Below, one piece after another: positions 45,682-57,106 of a stretch of DNA of 64,000 bases (positions are counted from its first letter, which is position 1; the number at the start of each line of letters is the position of its first letter). Under the pieces are notes generated by a model. The model was not told the DNA's origin, made no database searches, and saw nothing but the letters and a program-made list of their open reading frames with translations. The DNA comes from Bidens hawaiensis (taxonomy: Eukaryota > Streptophyta > Magnoliopsida > Asterales > Asteraceae): contig JAIQDT010007618.1 in NCBI GenBank assembly GCA_021521415.1, positions 57,726-121,725 of the forward strand, in the 5' to 3' direction. Position numbers and translations under genes: made by a program.

Positions 45682-46932
45682 TTAGTAGCCAGCTAACCCT
45701 AAGAAGCTTCGTATGTCAGTCGGATTATGTGGAGTCTTCAAGTTCGTTATAGCCTCAATCTTAGATGGTTCCACGGTAGTCCCTTCAGGATTTATCATGT
45801 GACCTAGAAATTGCACTTCCATTAACCAGAATGCGCATTTTGAAAACTTAGCGTACAATTTCTCTTTCTTCAGAGTCTCCAATACCTCTCTCAGATGCTC
45901 AGCATGATCAGACTCACTCTTTGAATAAATCAATATGTCGTCAATAAAAACGATTACCGATTTATCCAACTTAGGCCGACACACCCTATTCATCATGTCC
46001 ATAAATGCTGCGGGAGCATTCGTTAGACCGAATGACGTTACGAGGAACTTGTAGTGTCCATACCGCGTCCGAAACGCTGTCTTAGGGATGTCCTCCTCTT
46101 TCACTTTCAGCTGATGATAACCTGATCCGAGATCTATTCGTGAGAGCCAACTTGAACCTTGGAGTTGGTCAAACAGATCATCAATTCTTGGCAACGGATA
46201 TCTATTCTTTACTGTAAGCTTATTCAGCTCGCGATAATCTATGCACATTCTCATGCTTCTGTCCTTCTTCTTTAAGAATAACACTGGTGCGCCCCACGGG
46301 GAAACACTTGGTCTAATGAAACCCTTGTCGAGGAGTTCTTGCAGTTGGGACATCAATTCTTTCATCTCGGACGGTGCTAGACGGTAAGGCGCTTTCGCGA
46401 CGGGTTGGGCTCCTGGTACTAAGTCTACCTGGAATTCTATTTCTCGCTCCGGTGGCAACCCCGAAAGATCCTCAGGGAACACTTCTGGGTTGTCGTGCAC
46501 GATAGGAACATCTTTCATTTCTTTCGTCTCAGCCGTAGCATTGACAACATACACCAGGTAGGCACCGTACCCTCGCCTTAACAGTCCCTCGGCTTTTATC
46601 ATCAAAATGACATTAAGCCCATAACTTTCCTTATCACCATAAGCTGTCACCGCACTAATATCCAAAGACTTTAACCTTATCTTCCTACTCTTACACAATA
46701 TCTGAGCTTCGTACTCAGACAACCAATCCAATCCCAAAACCACATCGAACCCTCCTAAGGTCATTACGTACAACATAACAGGGAACTCATGTCCCTCTAA
46801 TTCTATCTTACAGTCCTTAACCATTTTCATTATTTTAACCGAAGTGTCACTAGCGGTTTCTACTATAAAAATTTCAGACACACGACAACATTTCATTTTA
46901 GCTAATTTATTAAATGAAGTGGCTACGAAACT
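45682..46932 (-). pseudogene. pol: Chromovirus protease and reverse transcriptase
   Basis: Continues gag after the one-base loss. Protease C-terminal part ([17 protein letters not shown]), linker with [18 protein letters not shown], then RT with [26 protein letters not shown] and the FIDD box near residue 317 of the open frame. MPFGL-type block reads [14 protein letters not shown]. The frame stops at 45682 (TAA after GLAGY). Two further stops (TGA near 45605, TAA near 45573) lie between here and the RNase H part in the same frame. Confidence 0.85.
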
Positions 46933-48320
46933 TTATTCGCACCCGAATCAAATAATACCGAAGCGGAAATATCGTTTACTAGAAACGTACCTGTGACATC
47001 GGGAATCTGCTTGGCTTGTTCTTGGGTCAGCATATAGGCTCTGGTCTTTGGCCTTGTTGGTTCAGCATCTTTCTTTCTACTTCCTCCAGCCCCACCATCG
47101 GTACACTCTCTAGCAAAGTGACCTGTTTTATCGCACTTGTAACAAGCGGGCTTAGCACTGCACTCCTGAGCATAATAACTAGTCTTTCCACACTTATAGA
47201 AGACATTAGATCCGACTCTACACTCCCCTGCATGCATCTTCCCACACTTATAACAAACATCAGAACCCTTACCCCACCTGCACTCACCACTGTGTGCTTT
47301 GCCACAAGTGTTGCACGACATGTTCTCCCATACACTCTGTTTCTTATCCTTTGAGTTCCACAACTGAGTACTGGGTCGTTTGACATGATTGACCCACTTT
47401 TTATCTTTCTTTTCTTCTTCCACCACAACATCATCTGCAGCCAGGTCTGCGCAAACCATCTCTGCAAGCTCGATAGCAGAGTCAAAGGTAGCAGGTTTAC
47501 TCGTTCTGACTAGCGTGCAGACTTTCTGTGGCAATCCCCTCACATAGCACTTAATTCTCTTGGCTTCAATGTTGACCATATCAGGCACCAACCTAGACAT
47601 TCGATTGAACTTGGTGGTGTACTCACGATGTGTCATCGTTCCAGCTTTCAAGTTCAGGAACTTCATCTCCGCCTTCTCAACCTTGGCGTCAGCACATAAT
47701 TTCTTCATAACCAGTTCTTTCAGATCCTCCCAATTCATAGCCTTGATTTCCTCTTGACTCTTCCTTTGCTCAATCGATTGCCACCAATACATCGCCTCTT
47801 CACCAAATGATTGGGTGGCGTAACCGACAGCTTGGTCAGGGCGACACTCGCTGATTCTGATAATTTTATCCATGGCGGTTTTCCATTGAAGAGTAGCGAT
47901 AGCGTCTCCCAAACCTTTCAGCTTCGGCGGGTCGCATCCCTTGAAGGACTTATAGTTGCACCCACCTCGGCCTCTTTTCCTGTCACCGACTTTCACAGAC
48001 TTAACCCCAATTGAGGCCTCCCTCTCTTCTTCCTCATCTCTCCTACCATCACCTCCTGCCCCTCCAGCAGTTCTTTCATGGCTTCCAGCAGACCCTCCAG
48101 GAGTAATATTCTTCACAGAAGTGGCTACCGTTTGAACAATAGCTGCTTGAATTGCGGGATCTAGTTGAACCCCTTCGTCGTTGTTCGGGTCTCTTCCAGC
48201 TGCACTCCATTCATCTCCGGTGTTGAAAGCTGTCTCACCCGAAGGTTGCTGGACACGACGAGGTCTGCCACGTCGTCCAGTGTGACCTCCCGCTTCCACA
48301 TTTCCTCCTGTTCCAGCCAT
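46923..48320 (-). CDS. gag: Chromovirus gag with four zinc knuckles
   Basis: An open frame of 465 residues begins with [13 protein letters not shown] retrotransposon Gag domain covers about 125-290 ([36 protein letters not shown]). Four Cys-rich knuckles follow at about 340-420: [12 protein letters not shown] and [12 protein letters not shown] are of a shortened C-x2-C-x3-H-x3-C type, [11 protein letters not shown] is degenerate, and [14 protein letters not shown] is a normal CCHC. The frame ends inside the protease (FDSGANKVS) because one A is missing from an A run near 46931. Gag would form the particle and bind RNA. Whether this part is still made is unknown. Confidence 0.85.
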   Translation of the reverse strand: MAGTGGNVEAGGHTGRRGRPRRVQQPSGETAFNTGDEWSAAGRDPNNDEGVQLDPAIQAAIVQTVATSVKNITPGGSAGSHERTAGGAGGDGRRDEEEEREASIGVKSVKVGDRKRGRGGCNYKSFKGCDPPKLKGLGDAIATLQWKTAMDKIIRISECRPDQAVGYATQSFGEEAMYWWQSIEQRKSQEEIKAMNWEDLKELVMKKLCADAKVEKAEMKFLNLKAGTMTHREYTTKFNRMSRLVPDMVNIEAKRIKCYVRGLPQKVCTLVRTSKPATFDSAIELAEMVCADLAADDVVVEEEKKDKKWVNHVKRPSTQLWNSKDKKQSVWENMSCNTCGKAHSGECRWGKGSDVCYKCGKMHAGECRVGSNVFYKCGKTSYYAQECSAKPACYKCDKTGHFARECTDGGAGGSRKKDAEPTRPKTRAYMLTQEQAKQIPDVTGTFLVNDISASVLFDSGANKVS

Positions 48321-48686
48321 CGTATTCTAAAAGGGAAAACACAAACGTCATCACTCAAGGAACTATTTAGTACAAGGATAGTAAGGCTAACATGTAACAA
48401 CAGTGGCCAGCTGTGATATGCTGATCACGTTATTTTCCGTGTCCTATACACTTCCTCTTATGAGTGTATTTGTGCTAGTTCTACTATAAACAGTTAATCA
48501 ATCAAGGAAATCAATTAATCCTATCTCTAATATTAGCATACGTTATTCAATCATACACTTTACCTTTACTAGGCTTGCTTGAGTGACACATGGCATTCTT
48601 GGACTGGCATCTCCTTTATTTTCTTACTTAAATCCCATTCTCTGCTCGAGTCTAAGCATATAGGATACTTAAATCTCTCGAACTTT

Positions 48687-48698
48687 GCTCAGATACCA
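48687..48698 (-). other. Primer-binding site, initiator tRNA-Met (one mismatch)
   Basis: Minus strand TGGTATCTGAGC, three bases inside the 5' LTR. It differs by one base from the usual plant tRNA-iMet site. Confidence 0.8.
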
Positions 48699-48701
48699 AC
48701 T

Positions 48702-50848
48702 TGTTAGGCCCCGTTACCGGTGCCTCATATTTGGGTGTTGGATTTACTTATCAACATAGTTCTATTTATCAACGTTAACAAAAACATACACGGATATAAA
48801 GACTCTCATAAAAGATTACATTAATTCATAACTTGTCTCAAAATGAACATGCTTGTCTTTCACTTTATCATAATAATAAACATAAACGTCTCGAGTCTTC
48901 CGATGCCAGCCTCTTATTCAATGCCACGCGTTCCCCTCAAGCGAGCTGCCTCATCCTACTCACCTGCATGCATACTATAAGTCAGCTACGCTGAGTGAGT
49001 TCTAGTTAAACATACATTATACAGTACATTCATCCTTACATACTTTCATTCATACTTTCATTCAAACTTACTTACATTCATATCTTATGTTATAAAGAGC
49101 ATTACGCCCTACATTCCTCGAGTATTATTAGGGCTCGGCCCCTTCTTTCCTCGAGTATTATTAGGGCTCGGTACACTCTTTCCTCGAGTATTATTAGGGC
49201 TCGGTTACCTCTTTCCTCGAATATTAGTAGGGTTTGGTTCCCTAGTTCTCGAATATTAGTAGGGTTCGATTCCCTCTTCGTTACCATACAACCATTCCTT
49301 TCCTCGAATATTATTAGGGTTCGGTTCCCTCTTTGTTACCATACAACCATACATTAACCTTCTTTTATTAACTTAATAAATTCCATACATATAGCATACA
49401 TATCCTACTTACATTACACATAGCATCAAAACCTGATAGTACGTGCAATATCCGAAGATCGTTTACGCACCGGCAAGCAATCTTTCATACATTTCACATC
49501 ATCACATAAGGCATACACTTATCACCTAGGATAAGTGTATTAACAACACATCGAGTATGCACACAACAATGAAATCATATCAAGGAATGAGGCTAGAAAC
49601 TCACCTGAATCCTGTTGCGTTCACCGTTAATCATTATTCCCTTCCTTAATTGAGCACGATTAACTGTTAAGTATATTTTTTGTTAATTAATCTTTTACTT
49701 GATTTAGTTGGTATTTTAGCTAACCAACATGTTCTCTAAGTTGGGCTTTAAGATAATGGGCTAGTTTTATTTTAATTTAGATAAAGGCTTAGTACTTGTG
49801 GACTAGCTAGGTCAAGCCCATCTGTCCAGTAAAGCAACCGGGTCCAACTGGGTTCAAGCCCAAACCAACCGGGTGTCCGGGAACTCCAAGCAGAGAACCC
49901 CTGTTGACCGAGAACCCAAGTTTGACCGAAATCCATGTTTGACCGAGATCTCGTGTTGACCGAGATCTCGTGTTCACCGAAAACATGAGCTGACCGAGAA
50001 CCCTGTCACCGAGAACCCTCAGTATTGGCCGAGAACCCCCAGTTTGGACCGAGAACCCTCAGCTTGGACCGAGAACTCTCAGGTCAGGTGTGTTCAGCTT
50101 ACCTTTCTATCTTTATCATTTTTACCCAGCTCAGTTAACTGTTTTAAGGTTCATATCATGATCTTAACCACTTTTCTCTATCATTCATTCCCGTTTTACA
50201 CCCATTATTATCACGACTTCAAGATCTAACCCATTCTAGTCATAAAGCTTGAACCTTTAATCATAAAAATATCCATTAAGCTAGATCTAGGATTTTCTTG
50301 ATGAACCGTATGTAACCTTGAATCCTTCAAATTCGTTTTAATCGTTAAGTTTGCGTTTTTATGAAGCATCTAGACCCGATCTACTCTAGGGTCAAGTTTC
50401 TTAGCAAACCGTTCATAAAAATGTAACCTTTAAGGATCAAGAACGTACCTTTATGTGTTCTTAGGTTGCGGTTAGCTTGATGTTCAACGGTGATCTTGTA
50501 TCTAGCTTTAGTAATCACTATCTATCGATAATTGGCTTGGTTTAGGCCTCAGATCTCGTTTTCTTTCTTGCTGCCGAAAATGGAAGGGTTTGTGAGTGTT
50601 TATGGTGTATAGAGAGAATAAGATGGATGGAAATTGATAGATTTAGGGTTTAAGGGGTATTTATACTCCCTTAAGCCCATGGACCTAAGGCCCATCTTTC
50701 CTTTTAGTCCATGATTAATTCCCTTTAATTAGCCTACTTATCTTTCCCTTATACCATTTTACTATTTATTTATTAACTCAAGTAAACTTTTCCGTCATAA
50801 CGAGTCAATATACAATATTATTATTACTCGAAATTTTGGGATGTTACA
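48702..50848 (-). repeat. Right (5') LTR of second chromovirus
   Basis: An uninterrupted LTR of 2,147 bp, TGTTAGGCC to ATGTTACA on the + strand. It carries the CTCGAGTATTATTAGGG minisatellite (49118-49330) and a run of GACCGAGAACCC-type units (49905-50085). The latter is one unit longer than in the left LTR. Confidence 0.93.
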
Positions 50849-50853
50849 AATCA
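50849..50853. repeat. Target-site duplication AATCA, right copy
   Basis: Matches 22375-22379 across 28.5 kb. Confidence 0.92.
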
Positions 50854-50867
50854 AATTTGTTGAAAGG

Positions 50868-51033
50868 TAATATAACTTACCAATCTTTCGCTAACTACGA
50901 TATCTAGAAAGTTGTTTTCTTGATTATGAAATTCATCGTCATAAATGTCTTGAAAATTTTCATCATTAACATCCAATTGCTGATCCTGAAGGCAATATAA
51001 CTTACCAATCTTTCGCTAACTACAATATCTAAT
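50868..51033. repeat. Local duplication of about 44 bp at an exon end
   Basis: AATATAACTTACCAATCTTT followed by CGCTAACTAC and ATATCTA occurs at about 50868-50912 and again at about 50995-51033. The first copy includes the end of a B3-gene exon and its splice donor; the second lies in the upstream intron. Confidence 0.75.
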
Positions 51034-52055
51034 TCAATATAGATTTTGAACAACACGTTTAATAAATGCCATGTGGAAAATTTAAAATAACAAACTTAAA
51101 AAACCAAACCATCGATAAGGTCTAAAGATTGGCTATCTTCATCACTGTCAACTTCAAAAGGGAAGGGAAAAAACCGATTTCTGGATTCGTTGTAGGACCA
51201 TGATACAACATAAAAGAATTAAAGTCTATCTGTTCAATGCTATTGATGTCAAACAAATACATTATGTAGGTTGTATCACGAATATGTTGGAATACAATAT
51301 GGTCATTAACCATTAGATTAACATGAATTGCAACTTCCTCCCACACACCACCAAGAGCAAATCTAGAAGAACTGGTGCTCACCATACAAATCGGTAGATC
51401 CCATGACGGCCCATCAACGACATAAATACGAGAAGTTACATCATCAGCCGTGTTTCCAAAGTAGAAATACACCCGATCGTCCCTCAAAGGCTAATACATG
51501 TTGTAAATCATGGTAACAAAAACTTTAATATCAAAAAATAACACTTAATAATTTATAAACATATTAGGATGTAACAAACTTTTAAGTGCAAAGTAAAAGT
51601 ATATACCAGGTAAATGAGAGTCAGGTATTTAACAGAGGCTTCCAAATTCTTTTGATTATAAGTGGGATGATCCGGAATGTATATGAATCTCTATTCATAT
51701 ACATTAACCGGAACAAAAAACAAAACATCACCAAACACAAACTGATGCTGCTGAAAAAATGCATTTCATCCATGAGTTAAAACATATTGATTGTTAATAA
51801 AATCAATATGTACCACATGACCATTATTTTTGAATGGTACAAAACAATATACTGATCCTCTGGTTCATCTAGAAATAAATGGTCAAAAATATCATGTGGA
51901 AGAACCTGAATTTAAAATAATCAATAACTGTAAACGGAACGTCGATGTAGCACATTAAAATTATTTAATGAATATATATGAATCTGATTAACAGGTTATA
52001 CCATTTGTATTTGTGAAGGATCATAAAATATAACCACGGCGGGTATGTCCATTAT
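50881..52055 (-). pseudogene. B3-domain (REM-like) gene, upstream exons
   Basis: Exons with GT/AG ends read right to left: about 52055-52002, 51905-51607, 51490 to about 51100, and 50985-50881; the next lies at 22300 beyond the retrotransposon nest. The second exon has LPHDIFDHLF and HGxNAFFQQHQFVFGDVLFF, the W-F-L-GD-VF pattern of B3 domains (the Trp codon is TGA here). The third has a second B3-like stretch (LGGVWEEVAIHVNLMVNDHI, VFQHI) and an acidic tail reached by a frameshift. The protein would bind DNA in the nucleus as a transcription factor. At least one nonsense mutation and two frameshifts indicate a pseudogene. Confidence 0.55.
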
Positions 52056-53723
52056 CAGTGTCTGGTGATCAAAACATTGTGAATAACTTATTACAACATA
52101 TACACAAACTTGAAATCGGCAAATAGGGAAAACGTATTTTACAAACAATTAAGGAGGCATAAATTATACAATAAACTCAGAATGGCGGTGTACATTACCG
52201 TTTAATGTTCTAGTAGTCTTTCTTGTAGAATGCTTAATGAGCTTTGATAGAGAGTGAATAATGGTGATTAGTGTATCTATTTAGTAAAAAAAACTAAGAA
52301 TAATAGTGACCACTACTTGAAAAAACAATCTTCGTTAAGACTTAATGTTTGAATCAACAGAAATCGTTGTTTAAAACTTGTTTATTTAAACAAAATTGGG
52401 TCATAACTTTTGACACTTTTATTAAAATAGGTTGATACAAATGCCAGCAGATTATGTAAACATTAGAATAGTAGAATCATGAAGATCATACCTACAATAG
52501 TGGAGCCGGTCTATAGGAAGAAGATGAAGGATTGGTTTAAGTTTTGATGAATGATGATGATAATAGGTCTCTATTACTTTAGTATAGTAAGTTAATATTA
52601 TTTAAATATAATTTTGGATTATTTTTAGTAAAATATTTTGTTTAGTAGAAACTTATAATATAATGTAACTTCCAATTTGAATTTCTGAACGCAATAAGTA
52701 AATTTGAATAGTTTGTTCATAAAAACTATATACGTCGATTACTAATACACAAATACAGTTTTCGTTATTGGTATCCGCTGTTTGACCATTCAAGTTGCAT
52801 AAATTTTATTTTATATACTTTGTTTTATTGATATATTGGTTGACTCTGAATACGTTCTAAACAAACAAATATTTTTCCACATATAGTGGTATCCGCTGTT
52901 TGACCATTCCAGTTGCGTATAACTGTAATACCCAAATAAATTATCCAAAGTATAAACATAAATTGTTCATAGCTTTTGGTTTATTGAAAGGGCTCATGTT
53001 GATATGATTAGTGGCTCTATTGGAAGTGGTCATATTGCATGAACTTCAAGCAGGATGATGATTTAGGTTAATCACATCTAAATTCATTTTGAAATAATAC
53101 ATACATTATTGGCAACAAGTTTGAATTATTAACATAAGTGAATCACGAATGTTGACAATTTTATTCCAATTTAACCATTCTTATTTGAAAACTTAATAAG
53201 AGTATCTAAAATATATAACATAAGTGAGAGAACAAATAACACAAAATATAAATAATGATGGATATTCAATAATTAATTGACCTACATAGTTGATGGATGT
53301 AACTTTACATTACTTGTTGCAAGGACCAATGTAAGATGGCATTATAACAAGATTGAAATGATGAAGATTCTCATTGAAATCTTAAATTAACTATCTAGTT
53401 GTTATCCAACACAATAGGACAAACTAAAGTCAACAATATTCATAGATAATAAGCATATTACATGCATGATAAACATTCAACATTAATGACATAACATAAG
53501 CTTAATGTAAATTCATTGATATGAATATAAAATATAAACATCACCAATAAAACCAAAATGTAACATGAATTAAAGGATTACTAAAACTAAAGTCATTCAA
53601 ACTGAAATATAAAAAATTCAACTTAATTGCAAACCGTGCATTTATTATGAGCTTGAGAAACCCTCCCTTCTAAACCTTTGGCATGACAACGGTAAGTCTT
53701 TCATCAACATTGTTATCTATTTT
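52056..53723. other. AT-rich intergenic DNA
   Basis: No gene recognised. A 26-base block beginning GGTATCCGCTGTTTGACC occurs at 52768 and 52889. The right end approaches the stop codon of the RPA-like pseudogene. A first exon of the B3-like gene could lie near 52200-52260 but is not supported well enough to call. Confidence 0.4.
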
Positions 53724-53978
53724 TTATTCTTCATCAATCTTGGTTTTGGTTGCCGACGTACCTGTGTCGGCCTCAACATCATAAGCTTCATCAAACATCT
53801 GCTTGAGTTTGCGATCATTGATAAGTGAACAGTGAAGCTTTTCGTCAAGTGATGAAAGTCATAAAATACATCTTGTGAATTTGAAATAGGAGTGAATTGA
53901 TCGGACGAAGGAGTAGACGAAGCCTACAAATATAGTTAACAAAAATGTTTTCAGTTTACACAATTTGATATTAGGAAA

Positions 53979-54432
53979 TGTTAGTGCACGAAATTGTTGT
54001 CCGTAGCATTCAAATAATGTATACATAGTCTAGATTGTTTATTTATTGTAAAATGGCCATTAGCTATGGATTGTATAGCGAATGGGTCCATTCGTTAGTA
54101 ATCTAGGCTAGTTCGTTAAGTTTATAGCCCATTTGTTATGTAATATAACGAATGGAGGCTGGTTCGTTAAGCTATCATCATTCGTTATGGAATCATAACG
54201 AATGGAGTCTAATTCGTTTATGAAGATATAACGAATTAGACATAAGTTAACGAACTGGTGCTTTTGCCTATAAATAGGCATATCCATGCTCATTTGTAGA
54301 GGTACATATTTAGAGAGAGATCTAGATCTAAATTATGCTCTCCATAAGTTGTTTCCATCCACCATAATGTATTCATCACATATTTATCAATAAAGTAATA
54401 ATTTAACGTTTAGATCCGTAACGGGTTTAACA
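53979..54432 (+). repeat. Solo LTR, 454 bp, in an RPA-like gene intron
   Basis: TGTTAGTGCACG to GGGTTTAACA, flanked by the perfect duplication GGAAA (53974-53978 and 54433-54437). A TATA box (CCTATAAATAGGC, about 54267-54279) and a following AATAAAGTAAT segment suit U3, R and U5 of a + strand LTR. No internal region or second LTR is present, so this is probably the product of LTR-LTR recombination. Several TTCGTTA/TAACGAA pairs lie in the U3 part. Confidence 0.82.
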
Positions 54433-54989
54433 GGAAATGCTATAGTGCGCGTAACGGAGGAATAGATTTTTATTAGAAGATAAATTCATACCTTTTCGTT
54501 TAGTGTGTCATTTGACTTCAGGCCAGAGATTGAACCAATTGTTAAAGACGGTTGCTCGTTAGGCTATACATCAATATAAACCGGGTCAATAACAACACAC
54601 AACTATACAAATTAACATATTGTGTATGTATAGTAGAATAGATAGAAAAACAGATAAACAAAATCATACCTGACCAAGTGCAAGCTTCTTCTCAAGCTCA
54701 TAAAGAACATCATTGTCATCAGTTAGCTTGGAGACACCAAATACGTCATATGAGTTTTTGATATTGTAGTCACTAACATCTATAATGAAAGTAAAATTTT
54801 TTTATAAGATACCGTTGACTTCTTGTGGTAATGCTTGCATCAGATCAACATACATTTAAAAGTAAATTCAATAATTATATACGAATATGAAATCATTTAT
54901 AATTCAATAATTAAAAAGGTAGCATATACTTGTTTTGGATAAAAATCGGCTACGGATAATGTATCCAAATCTGTCAAGTGAGGTATAGT

Positions 54990-55840
54990 GCTAACACGAT
55001 AATAATGATTGTATAAATGAGATCTTGATGAACACAAGAATTTGATCACGAGGGAAAAAACCCTTAATTATGATAATCTTTACTTCGGTAAAAAACTAAC
55101 AAGGTAATCTTTGGTCGAATTTCTTCGGTCAAGGATTAACAAGGTAATCTTTGGTCGGATGGTACGTGATTATAGTAATCTCCGGCACAAAAAACCCCCG
55201 GACGGTGAAAACTATCACCGTCAAGTTTATTAATAGTAAAAGGTGATTACAAGTGTTTTTGAGTTTATGATCGACGTTACAATGCAAGCTAGTGAATAGA
55301 GAGAATATTTGGTTCTGCTCTAGTGTGTGTAATAGTACATGTGTCCCTTTAGTCGTTCATAACTCGATAACATATAAAAAATACAAATAACAAGAACTCC
55401 TACTAATCCGCAAGTCTTTCACTAGCCACTCCCATGACTTTGACCACGTGCCACAGAAGTCCAGTAGCGACATAAGCAAAAGAATAAGTCTAAGAGCTGT
55501 TGTTGGTATTTAAACATCAATCTTTACACGAGATCATCCATTACTAGCTACGTTTAATAAGGATCCTAGATCCATATTCCAGCTAGAGAATACTTCATGA
55601 GGATAATTGATGTCAGCTCGTCTTAAAGTCGTCATACCTATCTAACACATCACCATACTAAACGCAATCATTAGTAAACAAATAATACCGAGGGTCGTTG
55701 ATCCTTTATAACCTGAAACATAACTCAAGGATAATCTATCCATAATATAGTTAAGGATTAAGGATCCTCAGCATAAAATTCATGCCCTAACAATACTATT
55801 TTTCATTAAATTTCGTGTCCAAGTTTAACTTGATTATCAA
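54990..55840 (-). repeat. Possible second LTR-like insertion in the RPA-like gene
   Basis: About 850 bp separates two RPA-like exons and looks unlike the flanks. On the minus strand it begins TGTTAGGGCATGAATTTTAT and ends near CGTGTTAGCA, like a copia LTR. It contains two copies of AACAAGGTAATCTTTGGTCG (55099, 55138). No clear 5-bp duplication was found, so this is tentative. Confidence 0.35.
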
Positions 55841-57106
55841 TCAAACTTGATTATCTATTTCGTGTCCAACCTGATGTTTAAAACCAGGTGGTCAAAAGAT
55901 GTTTCTAATACATAATGAATAAACGTAGTAAAATAAAATTGAGTTATAAAGTTGTAAGAAATTACCTTTTTTTTGTAATCAACCACCTCATATAAGTAAT
56001 CGTTGATTAGTAACATTGACACAACATTACCATAAGAGTTATTGACATAAAAATTGTCTGAAATATCACATTTATATATTAATTTCATCTTATTAACTGT
56101 CAAACAATGCTAAATTCTACTACAAAAGTTATATTTGTTAATAATACCTCCATCGTATTTGACTCTTGCGAATTGGAGGACGATAATTAGATATTCCTCA
56201 TTCGGATTGTCCGCAACATATTTGGTAATTTGTTTAAGATAGTCATCCCACAAAGTGAGATAGATTGTATTACCACTTCATCAGAAGATATTAACTTAAC
56301 GCAACTGAACATATGTATAAAATCAAAAAATAAATATAATAATTATACCCCAAATCAGCAAACTCCATTTTTCTAATATTTTGATGTTGAGATTCCCTTA
56401 ATAATGAGTTTTTGTTATTAAAAAGCTTGCTCACATGTTCAATAACATCTAAAAAAATAGATCAATAATTATACATATCATAACACTTTGTGTTGAGTGT
56501 CGTTCATGAAATGTATAGGAATGAAAAGTACGTTGCTAATAAGGAATAGAAATAATAAATAGTTCCATTATGGGATGTTTTTTGCTTTTATATTATCAAA
56601 ACTAATAAATAATAATCCATATAAGTGACCTTTAAATTCATATGAATTTGAAAGATGAGTTTTGGCAGTGAAGCAGAGCTTGTGTGGGCAGTCAATATAT
56701 CTGTACGTGGACGTATTTGCTCCAAGTGAAGCCTTCCTAACAATCAACGACCTATTCTCACCTAGCCACGCTTCATGCTTGGGGATGCAATCCTTCCTTA
56801 CGTAAGCTTGAATTCTGTTACCCTGTTACATTATTATTAACATTAGTACAAAACTGTGTGAATAATATACTAAAATTAATGAATGTGTAATTTGGAAGAA
56901 AAGTAAAAGTCCAGATAATGGTAAGCTATGTATTTCTATGTAACGATACCATTTCGTCTTGTAAAATTATCTTTATCGACCAATCTTCTCATGGTTTGTT
57001 ATTGTCCTTCAGACGCCATAGCTTCAAAACACGAACCTCGAGGACACAATCATTGTTAAGCACAGCCAACTGGTTCAACATTGTAATGTTTGTTGGCTTC
57101 ATCTTC

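Larger units (their letters stand above)
22380..50848 (-). mobile_element. Second chromovirus (Tekay-like), older, host of the Athila insertion
   Basis: A minus-strand gypsy element lies inside an intron of the B3-like gene. Its outer ends are TGTAAGGCC at 22380 and GATGTTACA at 50848, with a perfect duplication AATCA at 22375-22379 and 50849-50853. The left LTR is split by an Athila-derived block (22886-42221). The internal region is 43643-48701 and the right LTR 48702-50848. Gag, protease, RT, RNase H, integrase and chromodomain are all present but broken by stops and frameshifts. LTR divergence (about a dozen differences in the first 135 bp compared by eye) makes it much older than the other chromovirus. 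Confidence 0.92.
53724..57106 (-). pseudogene. RPA1-like OB-fold (DUF223) gene, decayed
   Basis: Exons right to left: 57106-56950 (LAVLNNDCVLEVRVLKLWRL), 56822 to about 56650 (GNRIQAYVRKDCIPKHEAWL), about 56272-56148 (NTIYLTLWDDYLKQITKYVA, EEYLIIVLQFARVKYDG), about 56102-55966 (NNSYGNVVSMLLIND), about 54990-54930, 54779-54670 (DVFGVSKLTDDNDVLYELEK), about 54575-54492, and about 53926-53724. The order and motifs match plant replication protein A large-subunit-like proteins, which bind single-stranded DNA. Junctions such as DEM|GNRIQ are phase-consistent. A stop occurs in the first exon (NKP-stop-EDW) and other exons are frame-disturbed. Two insertions lie in introns. Similar proteins are also encoded by plant Helitrons, but no Helicase or Rep was seen. 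Confidence 0.62.
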
